Source: Pseudomonadota bacterium
GTDB taxonomy: Bacteria > Pseudomonadota > Alphaproteobacteria > Acetobacterales > Acetobacteraceae
DNA length: 7,213 nt
Assembly: GCA_021805485.1 (NCBI GenBank)
Contig: JAJZFF010000548.1
Location: forward strand, 1-7,213
Direction of reading: 5' to 3'
The position numbers and the translations under genes were made by a program. Positions 1 through 5,667 of the stretch are shown one piece after another (the stretch's first letter is position 1; every line of letters starts with the position of its first letter). The notes under the pieces were generated by a model. That model ran no database searches, was not told the origin of the DNA, and saw only the letters and a program-made list of their open reading frames with translations.

Positions 1-330
1 GAGTGCGGCCCGCATCAGCGTCCGGGTGCCTTCGACATTGGCGGCGAGCATGGAAGCCTCGTCCGGCACCCACAGCCGGTAGTCCGCGGCGACATGCACG
101 AGCGAGCGACAGCCGGCGATGGCGCGCGCGAGCGAGCCCGCGTCGGTCAGGTCGCCCTCGACGATCTCGATGTCGATCCCGGCGAGATTGCGCCGATCCC
201 CGCCCGGCCGCGCGAGCGCGCGCACCGCGTGGCCGCGCCCCAGCAGCGCCCGGGCCACCGCGGAGCCGACGAAGCCGGTCGCGCCGGTCAGGAGAACCTC
301 GGCGCCAGTTCTGTGGCGGATCTGCTGCAT
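1..330 (-). CDS. hpnA: Hopanoid-associated NAD-dependent sugar epimerase HpnA, N-terminal part (runs off left edge)
   Basis: Only the first 110 residues lie in the window; the frame is open to base 1. The protein has a short N-terminal extension, then a Rossmann dinucleotide-binding motif TGATGFVG (residues 15-22), an acidic EGDLTD stretch (58-63), HVAADYRLW (79-87) and NVEGT (98-102). This is the pattern of an extended short-chain dehydrogenase/epimerase, and the AADYRLW segment is what I recognise from HpnA. In the family, HpnA is thought to act on the sugar-derived side chain of extended hopanoids (bacteriohopanetetrol formation) in the cytoplasm. The ATG at 330-328 is preceded on the minus strand by GGGAG at a short spacing of three bases, and no other good start fits. 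The gene is divergent from the hpnL-like gene, which supports the hopanoid assignment. The catalytic Tyr-x-x-x-Lys lies beyond the window and cannot be checked. Another extended-SDR epimerase is the main alternative. Confidence 0.85.
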   Translation of the reverse strand, partial: MQQIRHRTGAEVLLTGATGFVGSAVARALLGRGHAVRALARPGGDRRNLAGIDIEIVEGDLTDAGSLARAIAGCRSLVHVAADYRLWVPDEASMLAANVEGTRTLMRAAL

Positions 331-485
331 TGGCTCCCGATCTGTGCCGTTCCGCGCGCCCTATAGCGTGTCACGCCGCGTTTCGGAACCGGCTGGACTA
401 TCTGCGGCGGCGCGGATGGTGTAACCGGCCCAGTGGCCGCGCCGAAACGGATGGTCATACTCGCTTCGTCTGGGACCCCACGCAT

Positions 486-1475
486 TTGAAACAACTCTCC
501 TTCCTGCTGGCGTTGGCGGGCCTGATCCTGGCCACGGCGCTGATCGGCTGGTTCGGCGCGGGCCACGTGGCCGACGCGCTGCTCTCCGTCGGCTGGGAGG
601 GATTGAGCGCCCTCCTGGGATGGAACGTGCTGCTCGCCGGCCTGCTCGGCCTGGCCTGGGCGGCGCTGATGCCGCCCGGGACCGCGCCGCTCGGCGGGCT
701 GATCTGGGCGCGGATGGTGCGCGACGCCGCCGGCAACTGCCTGCCGTTCTCGCAGATGGGCGGGGTCGTTCTCGGCACCCGCGCGCTCGCGATGCAGGGT
801 GTGCGCTGGCCGCTGGCGGCCGCGGGCAGCGTCGTCGATGTCACCGCCGAGTTCCTCGCCCAGGTCGGCTTCATGATGATCGGGCTGATCGAACTGCTGA
901 ACCACGCGCCGGGCTCGCGGCTGACCGTGCCCGTCGGCGTCGGGCTGGTGCTGGCCGGGGTCGGCGCGGCCGGGTTCATGTGGCTGCAGCGCGGCGGCGG
1001 GCGCTTGTTCGGCGCGCTCGCCCGCCGCATCGCCGCACCCTGGTTCGCCGAGGCGCCGACGCATGTGCGGGCGTTCCAGGACGATCTGGCACGGCTCTAT
1101 GCCAGCCCGACGCGGCTCGGCCTCGGCGTCGGGCTGCATCTCATCGGCTGGATCGCCGGCGGCACCGGAACCTGGATCGCCTTCCAGCTCCTCGGCGCGG
1201 ATATCGATTTCGATGACGTGCTGGCGATCGACGCGCTGACCCACATCGCCCTTTCTGCTACCGTGCTGGTGCCGGCCGGCGCGGGGGTGCAGGAAGCGGC
1301 GTATGCCAGCCTCGGCGCCGTTTTCGGCGTGCCGGCGGAACTCTCGCTCGGGGTTTCGCTGCTGCGCCGGGCGCGGGATCTGGCGATCGGCATCCCGATC
1401 CTGCTGGTCTGGCAGACACAGGAGATGCGCCGCGCGGCGCTGGCGGCGCACATGCCGGCCGGACCGATCGGGTAG
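486..1475 (+). CDS. hpnL: HpnL-like integral membrane protein (lysylphosphatidylglycerol synthase transmembrane-type, UPF0104-like)
   Basis: The product is 329 residues and very hydrophobic, with about seven or eight likely membrane segments (for example roughly residues 5-24, 38-62, 110-138, 147-167, 211-236, 252-285 and 290-310). Two conserved-looking polar stretches are the RDAAGNCLPFSQMGG region (79-93) and VPAGAGVQE (262-270). The second resembles the PGGxGxxE-type motif of the lysylphosphatidylglycerol-synthase membrane family. With hpnA next door, the best match is the hopanoid-associated membrane protein HpnL, whose biochemical role is not established. The reading frame is open far upstream, but the upstream translation is arginine/proline-rich and unlike the rest. 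The first plausible start is TTG at 486, with GGGA at 472-475 about ten bases before it. No in-frame ATG or GTG occurs between the upstream arginine-rich stretch and this TTG. The start is therefore inferred, while the family call is fairly secure. Confidence 0.78.
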   Translation: MKQLSFLLALAGLILATALIGWFGAGHVADALLSVGWEGLSALLGWNVLLAGLLGLAWAALMPPGTAPLGGLIWARMVRDAAGNCLPFSQMGGVVLGTRALAMQGVRWPLAAAGSVVDVTAEFLAQVGFMMIGLIELLNHAPGSRLTVPVGVGLVLAGVGAAGFMWLQRGGGRLFGALARRIAAPWFAEAPTHVRAFQDDLARLYASPTRLGLGVGLHLIGWIAGGTGTWIAFQLLGADIDFDDVLAIDALTHIALSATVLVPAGAGVQEAAYASLGAVFGVPAELSLGVSLLRRARDLAIGIPILLVWQTQEMRRAALAAHMPAGPIG

Positions 1476-1482
1476 AGCACTC

Positions 1483-1510
1483 TCCGGCCTGATGGAATAT
1501 TCAGGTCGGA
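1483..1510 (+). terminator. Hairpin just after the hpnL stop, probable terminator
   Basis: The arms TCCGGCCTGA (1483-1492) and TCAGGTCGGA (1501-1510) form a 10-pair stem with one G-U pair around an AT-rich eight-base loop. The stem begins eight bases after the TAG of hpnL. No run of T follows, so it may stop transcription poorly or act mainly as a 3' end stabiliser. The position and stem quality support the call, but termination is an inference. Confidence 0.5.
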
Positions 1511-1525
1511 CATGGTCGATAAACA

Positions 1526-1531
1526 TATAAG
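1526..1531 (+). promoter_or_regulatory. Weak candidate -10 box for murJ
   Basis: TATAAG lies in the AT-richest patch of the window (about 1493-1535), in the gap between hpnL and murJ and 185 bases before the murJ start. No good -35 sequence is present at 16-18 bases upstream. Only the -10-like hexamer and the local base composition support the call. Confidence 0.2.
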
Positions 1532-1663
1532 TGTAGAGCCACTTCTCTCCGATCGGTCCGACCCGGAACGGCACGATCAGATCGGGGGTTGCTCTCGTGC
1601 TTCTGCTCATTCGGAAGGTTCGGCATGCGTCAGAGCGGTCGTTTCATGATGAAGGCTGAGTCA

Positions 1664-1710
1664 GCCGCCGCCCGGGGCCGGGCGTTGGCTTCACGCCACT
1701 AGGCGGCGGC
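1664..1710 (+). promoter_or_regulatory. GC-rich hairpin covering the murJ ribosome-binding region
   Basis: GCCGCCGCC (1664-1672) pairs perfectly with GGCGGCGGC (1702-1710) across a 29-base loop, and a smaller TGGC/GCCA stem (1686-1689 with 1695-1698) nests inside. The only Shine-Dalgarno-like sequence before murJ, AGGCGG at 1701-1706, lies almost wholly in the right arm and ends ten bases before the ATG. If the stem forms in the mRNA, it would hide the ribosome-binding site. That could dampen translation or respond to temperature or a bound factor. The pairing is visible; the regulatory role is inferred. Confidence 0.35.
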
Positions 1711-1716
1711 CGTCCC

Positions 1717-3285
1717 ATGCTGCGAGGCATTCTCACCGTTGGCATCTGGACCATGGCGAGCCGCCTGCTCGGCTTCGCGCGGGACGTGCTGATCGCCGAC
1801 CGGCTCGGCACCGGGCTGGTAGCGGATGCGTTTTTCGTCGCCCTGAAATTGCCGAACCTGTTCCGCCGGCTGTTCGGCGAGGGCGCGTTCAACGCCGCCT
1901 TCGTTCCCGCCTTCGCCGGCACGCTGGCGAGCTTCGGGCGGGAGCCGGCGCGTCGGCTGGCCGGCGAGGTGGCCAGCGTGCTGGCGGTCTGGCTGGCGGG
2001 CATCACGGTCCTCGGCATCGTCTTCATGCCGCAACTGATGGTGGTGCTGGCGCCCGGCTTCGCCGCACTGCCGGCCAAGCTCGCCCTGACCGTGACGCTG
2101 ACGCGCATCGCCTTTCCCTATCTGATGCTGATGTGCCTCGCGGCGCTTTTCGGCGGCATGCTCAACGGGCTGGACCGGTTCGCCGCCGCGGCCGGCGCGC
2201 CGGTCCTGTTCAACGTCTTCCTGATCGGCGCGCTGCTCCTGCCGCCGATCGCCATGCTGCCGACCACCGGGCACCTGCTGGCCGCCGGGCTCGTGCTCTC
2301 GGGCTTCGCGCAGCTCGGCGTGCTGGTGCTGGCGGTGCGCATCGCCGGCATGGCGCCACCCTGCGGGTGGCCGCAGCTGACGCCGGGGGTGCGGACGGTG
2401 TTGCGGCGCATGGGGCCGGGCGTGATCGGCGCCGGCGTGACGCAGCTCAACGTCGCCGTCGATACCGTCATCGCCAGCCTGCTGCCCGCTGGCACCGTCT
2501 CGGTGCTCTACTACGCCGACCGCGTGGATCAGCTGCCGCTCGGGGTGATCGGCGCGGCGGTCGGCACCGCGATCCTGCCGCTGCTCTCACGCCAGGTGCG
2601 CGCCGGCGACAAGGGCCTCGCGATCACCACCCTCAACCACGGCATCGAATACGCGCTGGTGCTGACCCTGCCGGCGGCGCTGGCGCTGTCGGTGGCGGGC
2701 GGGCCGATCATGAGCGTGCTGTTCGCCCGCGGCGCGTTCGACGCGCTGGCCGCCGCCAGAAGCGCGCAGGCGCTGGCCGCCTATGCGGTCGGCCTGCCGG
2801 CCTACGTGCTGGCCAAGGTCTTCGCCCCGGCATTCTTCGCCCGCGGCGATACGGGGACGCCGGTGAAGATCGGGCTGGTCGCGGTCGCGCTGAACCTGGT
2901 CCTCAACCTCGCCTTCATGCGTCCGCTCGGCCATGTCGGGCCGCCGCTGGCGACCAGCATCGCCGCCGCTTTCAACGCCGCCGCGCTCGCCGTGCTGCTG
3001 TATTGGCGCGGCTATTTCCGCCCCGACGCCGCGCTCGGCGGGCGCGTGGCGCGGATGGTGCTCGCCGCCGGCGCGATGGCGCTGGCTCTGCTGGTGCTCG
3101 ATCCGGTGCTGTTCGCCGTCGCCGGCGGCCGGTCGGTGCTGCGGGCGCTGGCGCTGGTGCTGCTGGTCGGCACCGGTCTCGTCGCCTATGGCGCAGCCGG
3201 CCAGGCCCTGGGTGCGTTCGATCTGCTGGAGCTCGCCCGCTCCCTGCTGCGCCGGCGCTTCGCGGCGGCCAAGTCCCGGGGTTGA
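1717..3285 (+). CDS. murJ: Lipid II flippase MurJ (MviN family)
   Basis: MurJ moves the peptidoglycan precursor lipid II across the inner membrane to the periplasmic side. The product is 522 residues, the normal family length, and hydrophobic throughout, consistent with the 14 membrane helices of the MOP-superfamily fold. Family hallmarks are clear: SRLLGFARD near residues 15-23 (Arg16 and Arg22, equivalent to essential Arg18 and Arg24 of the E. coli protein), [23 protein letters not shown] (36-58, with Asp37, Arg50, Arg51 and Glu55), YYADR (265-269) and the GDTGTPVKI segment in the C-terminal half. The ATG at 1717 gives the typical MLRxILTVG start. The upstream Shine-Dalgarno sequence is weak (AGGCGG) and buried in a hairpin. 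murJ is followed by trpS after 52 bases on the same strand, a neighbour pair often seen in alphaproteobacteria. No key residue appears to be missing. Confidence 0.96.
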   Translation: MLRGILTVGIWTMASRLLGFARDVLIADRLGTGLVADAFFVALKLPNLFRRLFGEGAFNAAFVPAFAGTLASFGREPARRLAGEVASVLAVWLAGITVLGIVFMPQLMVVLAPGFAALPAKLALTVTLTRIAFPYLMLMCLAALFGGMLNGLDRFAAAAGAPVLFNVFLIGALLLPPIAMLPTTGHLLAAGLVLSGFAQLGVLVLAVRIAGMAPPCGWPQLTPGVRTVLRRMGPGVIGAGVTQLNVAVDTVIASLLPAGTVSVLYYADRVDQLPLGVIGAAVGTAILPLLSRQVRAGDKGLAITTLNHGIEYALVLTLPAALALSVAGGPIMSVLFARGAFDALAAARSAQALAAYAVGLPAYVLAKVFAPAFFARGDTGTPVKIGLVAVALNLVLNLAFMRPLGHVGPPLATSIAAAFNAAALAVLLYWRGYFRPDAALGGRVARMVLAAGAMALALLVLDPVLFAVAGGRSVLRALALVLLVGTGLVAYGAAGQALGAFDLLELARSLLRRRFAAAKSRG

Positions 3286-3291
3286 CCGCCG

Positions 3292-3305
3292 CCGGCCAAG
3301 GCCGG
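3292..3305 (+). promoter_or_regulatory. Small perfect GC hairpin between murJ and trpS
   Basis: CCGGC (3292-3296) and GCCGG (3301-3305) form a five-pair stem with a CAAG loop, six bases after the murJ stop and just before an AAAA run. There is no T tract, so a terminator is unlikely. Its right side, CAAGGCCGG, is identical to the matching part of the two hairpins before secB. It could be an mRNA processing or stabilising element. The function is unknown. Confidence 0.35.
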
Positions 3306-3337
3306 AAAAGCGCGTGGTTCAACCCATGCGAGCCGCC

Positions 3338-4336
3338 ATGCAGCGAATCTTCTCGGCCATCCAGCCTTCCGGTATCCCGACGCTCGGCAATTATCTCGGC
3401 GCGCTGCGCAACTGGGTGAAGCTGCAGGACGACCACGAGTGCATCTTCGCGGTGGCGGATCTGCACGCGATCACGGTGTGGCAGGAGCCGGCCCAGCTCG
3501 CCACCCAGACGCGCGAGATCGCCGCCAGCGTCATCGCCTGTGGGGTCGATCCCGGCCGGTCGGTGTTCTTCCACCAGAGCGCCGTCCGCGCCCACGCGCA
3601 ACTGGCCTGGATCTTCAACTGCGTCGCCCGGCTCGGCTGGCTCAACCGCATGACCCAGTTCAAGGACAAGGCCGGCAAGGACCGCGAGAACGCGTCCTCG
3701 GGGCTTTATGTCTATCCGAACCTGATGGCCGCCGACATTCTCGCCTACCACGCGACGCGCGTGCCGGTGGGTGACGATCAGCGGCAGCACCTGGAGCTCG
3801 CGAACGACATCGCGCAGAAATTCAACCACGATTATGGCGTGGCGTTCTTCCCCCCGATCGAGGCGCTGGTGCTGGGCCCGGCGGCGCGCGTGATGAGCCT
3901 GCGGGACGGGACGAAAAAAATGTCCAAATCGGACCCGTCCGAGCAGAGCCGGATCAATCTCACCGACGATGCCGAGACGATCGCGCAGAAGATCCGTCGC
4001 GCCAAGACGGATCCGCAGCCGCTGCCGGGTGATCCGGCGGGGCTGGAAGGGCGGCCCGAGGCGCGCAACCTGGTCGGCATCTACGCCGCGCTCGCGGAGA
4101 CCGACGCCGCCGGCGTGCTGCGCGAGCATGGCGGCCAGGGCTTCTCCGCCTTCAAGGAAGCGCTGGCCGAGCGGCTCGTCGCCGCGCTGGCGCCGATCGC
4201 GGCCGAGACGCGGCGCCTGCTCGCCGATCCGGGAACGATCGACGCCATTCTGCGCGAGGGGGCGGAGCGGGCGGCCTCGATCGCCGATCCCATCGTCGCC
4301 GAGGCCGAGCGGCTGGTGGGGTTCCTGCGGACGTGA
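3338..4336 (+). CDS. trpS: Tryptophanyl-tRNA synthetase
   Basis: This class I aminoacyl-tRNA synthetase charges tRNA-Trp with tryptophan using ATP in the cytoplasm, normally as a dimer. From this start it is 332 residues, the usual bacterial TrpRS length. The N-terminal IFSAIQPSG...[12 protein letters not shown] block (4-26) contains the HIGH-equivalent TLGN (15-18), where Thr is a normal substitution in this family. DLHAITVW (41-48), MTQFKDK (105-111), LMAADIL (129-135) and [13 protein letters not shown] (142-154) line the active site. The KMSKS signature is intact at 194-198. The chosen ATG at 3338 matches the usual family start just before the QRIFS block. An in-frame ATG at 3326 and GTG at 3314 would add four or eight residues, and Shine-Dalgarno evidence does not decide between them. 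The gene lies downstream of murJ, probably in the same transcript, and overlaps the next gene. Confidence 0.96.
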   Translation: MQRIFSAIQPSGIPTLGNYLGALRNWVKLQDDHECIFAVADLHAITVWQEPAQLATQTREIAASVIACGVDPGRSVFFHQSAVRAHAQLAWIFNCVARLGWLNRMTQFKDKAGKDRENASSGLYVYPNLMAADILAYHATRVPVGDDQRQHLELANDIAQKFNHDYGVAFFPPIEALVLGPAARVMSLRDGTKKMSKSDPSEQSRINLTDDAETIAQKIRRAKTDPQPLPGDPAGLEGRPEARNLVGIYAALAETDAAGVLREHGGQGFSAFKEALAERLVAALAPIAAETRRLLADPGTIDAILREGAERAASIADPIVAEAERLVGFLRT

Positions 4337-4887
4337 TCCTGCTCCGCCACGGCCAGAGCGAGTTCAATCTGCACTTCACCGCCACCCGGCGGGATCCGGG
4401 CATCGTCGATCCGGCGCTGACCGAGCTGGGCGCGCGGCAGGCCGAGGCGGCGGCGGAGGCGATGCGCGCGGAGGGCGTCCGCCGCATCATCGCCTCGCCC
4501 TACAGGCGCGCGCTGCAGACGGCCGCGCCGATCGCGCGCGCACTCGGCGTTGCCGTGCTGGTCGACCCGACGGTGCGCGAACGCTGCGCCTTCACCTGCG
4601 ATATCGGCACGCCGCGTGGCCAGTTGGAGCAGGCCTGGCCGGAGCATGATTTCGCCGCGCTCGACGAGGTCTGGTGGCCGCAGGGTATCGAGGGCGAGGC
4701 AGAGACCATCGCGCGCGCCGGGCGCTTCCGTGCGGCGATGGCGGCGCGGGCAGACTGGGCCGAGACCCTGGTGGTGAGCCACTGGGGGTTCATTCTGGCG
4801 CTGACCGGGGTCAGCGTTCCCAATGGCGGCTGGCAGCGCTGCGATCCGACCACGCCGGCGCCCGAGCGCATCGTCTGGCGCGCCTGA
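4333..4887 (+). CDS. Histidine phosphatase family protein (phosphoglycerate mutase-like)
   Basis: This is a small cytoplasmic enzyme of the histidine phosphatase superfamily (184 residues). The phosphate-accepting motif LRHGQSEFN lies at the very N-terminus with Arg5 and His6. [10 protein letters not shown] (55-64) carries the second arginine, Glu83 sits in the expected acid position, and VSHWG (148-152) supplies the second catalytic histidine, His150. All catalytic residues therefore appear present. The substrate cannot be read from the sequence; members act on phosphoglycerates, sugar phosphates, nucleotides or proteins. The GTG start at 4333 overlaps the trpS TGA in a GTGA, which suggests translational coupling. 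The catalytic block beginning at residue 4 leaves no room for a later start. The family call is firm and the specific reaction unknown. Confidence 0.9.
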   Translation: MILLRHGQSEFNLHFTATRRDPGIVDPALTELGARQAEAAAEAMRAEGVRRIIASPYRRALQTAAPIARALGVAVLVDPTVRERCAFTCDIGTPRGQLEQAWPEHDFAALDEVWWPQGIEGEAETIARAGRFRAAMAARADWAETLVVSHWGFILALTGVSVPNGGWQRCDPTTPAPERIVWRA

Positions 4888-4969
4888 CGGGGCCTTCTGG
4901 TCTTGCGCCCGCCGCCATGCTAGGCCACCGCCGAATTCGCCAGGCGGTCTCCCGCCGCCGCGCCTTTCA

Positions 4970-5012
4970 CGGCCGCAAGGCCGGCAATCCACAAGCGGCC
5001 TCAAGGCCGGCA
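4970..5012 (+). repeat. Two near-identical 17-base direct repeats, each a five-pair hairpin, in the secB leader
   Basis: The 17-base unit at 4970-4986 recurs at 4996-5012 with one mismatch, at a 26-base period. Each copy folds into CGGCC/GGCCG: the first (4970-4983) has a GCAA loop, which is a GNRA tetraloop, and the second (4996-5009) has TCAA. The only difference between copies falls in the loop, so the stem is kept intact. The second hairpin ends nine bases before the secB Shine-Dalgarno sequence. A role in mRNA stability or protein binding is possible but not shown. Confidence 0.5.
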
Positions 5013-5018
5013 CAGCAC

Positions 5019-5022
5019 GGAG
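5019..5022 (+). promoter_or_regulatory. Shine-Dalgarno sequence that decides the secB start
   Basis: GGAG lies seven bases before the ATG at 5030 but only one base before the in-frame ATG at 5024. The spacing favours the second ATG as the true start. Confidence 0.6.
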
Positions 5023-5029
5023 CATGACC

Positions 5030-5572
5030 ATGTCCCAGAGCACCGAGGCCCCTCCGGCGGGCGCCGCCCAGTCCGGACCGCCGCCGCTGCTGATCAACGG
5101 CCAGTTCGTCAAGGACCTGTCCTTCGAGGTTCCCGGCGCGCCGCAGATCTACGCCACCCTGCGCACGGCGCCGCAGATCAATCTGAGCCTGGACGTGCAG
5201 GTGCAGAAGCTGCCCGACGCGGCGTCCGTCTACGAGGTGGCGCTGTCGATCCGCGCCGAGGCGCGTGAGGCGCCGGCGGCGGCGGCGAACGGGCAGCCGG
5301 CGGCCGAGGGCCGCGCGGCGGTCTTCATCGCCGAGCTTGTCTATGCCGGTGTCTTTACCCTGAACGGCGTGCCGGAGAACGTGCTCGAGGCGGTCCTGAT
5401 GGTGGAGTGTCCGCGCCTGCTCTTTCCTTACGCGCGGCACATTCTGGCAGAAATCACCCGCGAGGGCGGCTTCCCGCCGCTGACGCTGCAGCCGGTCGAT
5501 TTCGTTGCCCTGTGGCAGGCCCGGCGGGCCCAGCAGGCAGCGGCCCAGGGAACGCCGGCCGGCCACGCCTGA
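5030..5572 (+). CDS. secB: Protein-export chaperone SecB
   Basis: SecB is a cytoplasmic tetrameric chaperone that keeps preproteins unfolded and hands them to SecA for export. The product is 180 residues against about 155-165 in typical homologues. The core is recognisable: FVKDLSFEVPGAP (26-38), the strand INLSLDVQVQKL (50-61), VYEVALSIRAEA (67-78), and then CPRLLFPYAR (127-136), the most conserved SecB segment, followed by REGGFPPLTLQPVDFVALW (144-162). The extra length comes from a Pro/Ala-rich N-terminus (1-19), an Ala-rich insertion of about a dozen residues between two strands (81-95) and an Ala/Gln-rich tail (165-180). The ATG at 5030 is chosen for Shine-Dalgarno spacing; the ATG at 5024 would add two residues. 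The gene is separated from the phosphatase gene by 142 bases with repeated hairpins, so it may have its own promoter, though I see no convincing one. It converges on the bactofilin gene. Confidence 0.95.
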   Translation: MSQSTEAPPAGAAQSGPPPLLINGQFVKDLSFEVPGAPQIYATLRTAPQINLSLDVQVQKLPDAASVYEVALSIRAEAREAPAAAANGQPAAEGRAAVFIAELVYAGVFTLNGVPENVLEAVLMVECPRLLFPYARHILAEITREGGFPPLTLQPVDFVALWQARRAQQAAAQGTPAGHA

Positions 5573-5586
5573 CCTCGGAGGCTCAT

Positions 5587-5609
5587 CCGGCGCACCGTCC
5601 GGGCGCCGG
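5587..5609 (+). terminator. First hairpin after secB
   Basis: CCGGCGC (5587-5593) pairs perfectly with GCGCCGG (5603-5609) across a nine-base loop, 14 bases after the secB stop. No T run follows. It probably works with the stronger hairpin just downstream, as a terminator or a 3' end protector. Confidence 0.4.
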
Positions 5610-5624
5610 TCTTGCGTGACAATA

Positions 5625-5660
5625 GGCGTCATCCGGGCCCGGTGGGGCCCGGATGGCGTC
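5625..5660. terminator. Strong bidirectional terminator hairpin between convergent secB and bactofilin genes
   Basis: The arms 5625-5640 and 5645-5660 form a 16-pair stem around a GGTG loop. The inner 11 pairs are perfect (CATCCGGGCCC with GGGCCCGGATG), and two of the outer five are G-U. It lies 52 bases past the secB stop and eight bases past the bactofilin stop read on the minus strand, so it can serve both transcripts. A classical T tract is absent on both sides, as is common in GC-rich alphaproteobacteria. Confidence 0.75.
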
Positions 5661-5667
5661 GGCCTCC

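Larger units (their letters stand above)
1460..1560. repeat. Perfect 12-base inverted repeat spanning the hpnL stop codon
   Basis: CGGACCGATCGG at 1460-1471 recurs inverted as CCGATCGGTCCG at 1549-1560, with 77 bases between the arms. The left arm is the last sense codons of hpnL (Gly-Pro-Ile-Gly). Read on the minus strand, the right arm also gives Gly-Pro-Ile-Gly. The interval between the arms contains the hpnL stop, a smaller nested hairpin and an AT-richer patch. It may be a long-range RNA stem, the trace of a small inverted duplication, or chance in GC-rich DNA. Confidence 0.45.

Noticed and set aside
361..389. CTATAG as a minus-strand -10 box for hpnA
   Set aside because: The -35 position 17 bases upstream reads GTTCCG, a poor match, so I cannot support a promoter.
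3..485. Open plus-strand frame continuous with hpnL that would add 161 N-terminal residues
   Set aside because: The extension is Arg/Pro/Ala-rich low-complexity sequence antisense to hpnA, which has clear family motifs on the other strand. The hydrophobic protein begins at the TTG at 486.
288..1610. Long minus-strand frame of 440 codons antisense to hpnL
   Set aside because: Its product is mostly Arg/Gln/Ala/Pro-rich with no recognisable domain, there is no Shine-Dalgarno sequence before the ATG, and it overlaps a convincing membrane protein gene. It is an effect of high-GC codon bias, apart from the first part discussed as a finding.
2133..3419. Long plus-strand frame of 428 codons inside murJ
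   Set aside because: It lies in a shifted frame within murJ, is Arg/Ala/Gly-rich and low in complexity, and shows no family pattern.
3914..3920. Run of seven A in trpS as a possible frameshift site
   Set aside because: The run encodes the two lysines leading into the conserved KMSKS motif, and the frame continues normally to the end of the protein.
2972..4129. Minus-strand frame of 385 codons across murJ and trpS
   Set aside because: It is antisense to two well-identified genes and spans their boundary, and its translation has no recognisable motif.
4081..5112. Minus-strand frame of 343 codons across trpS, the phosphatase gene and the secB start
   Set aside because: It crosses three plus-strand genes with intact catalytic motifs, and its composition is typical of an antisense shadow.
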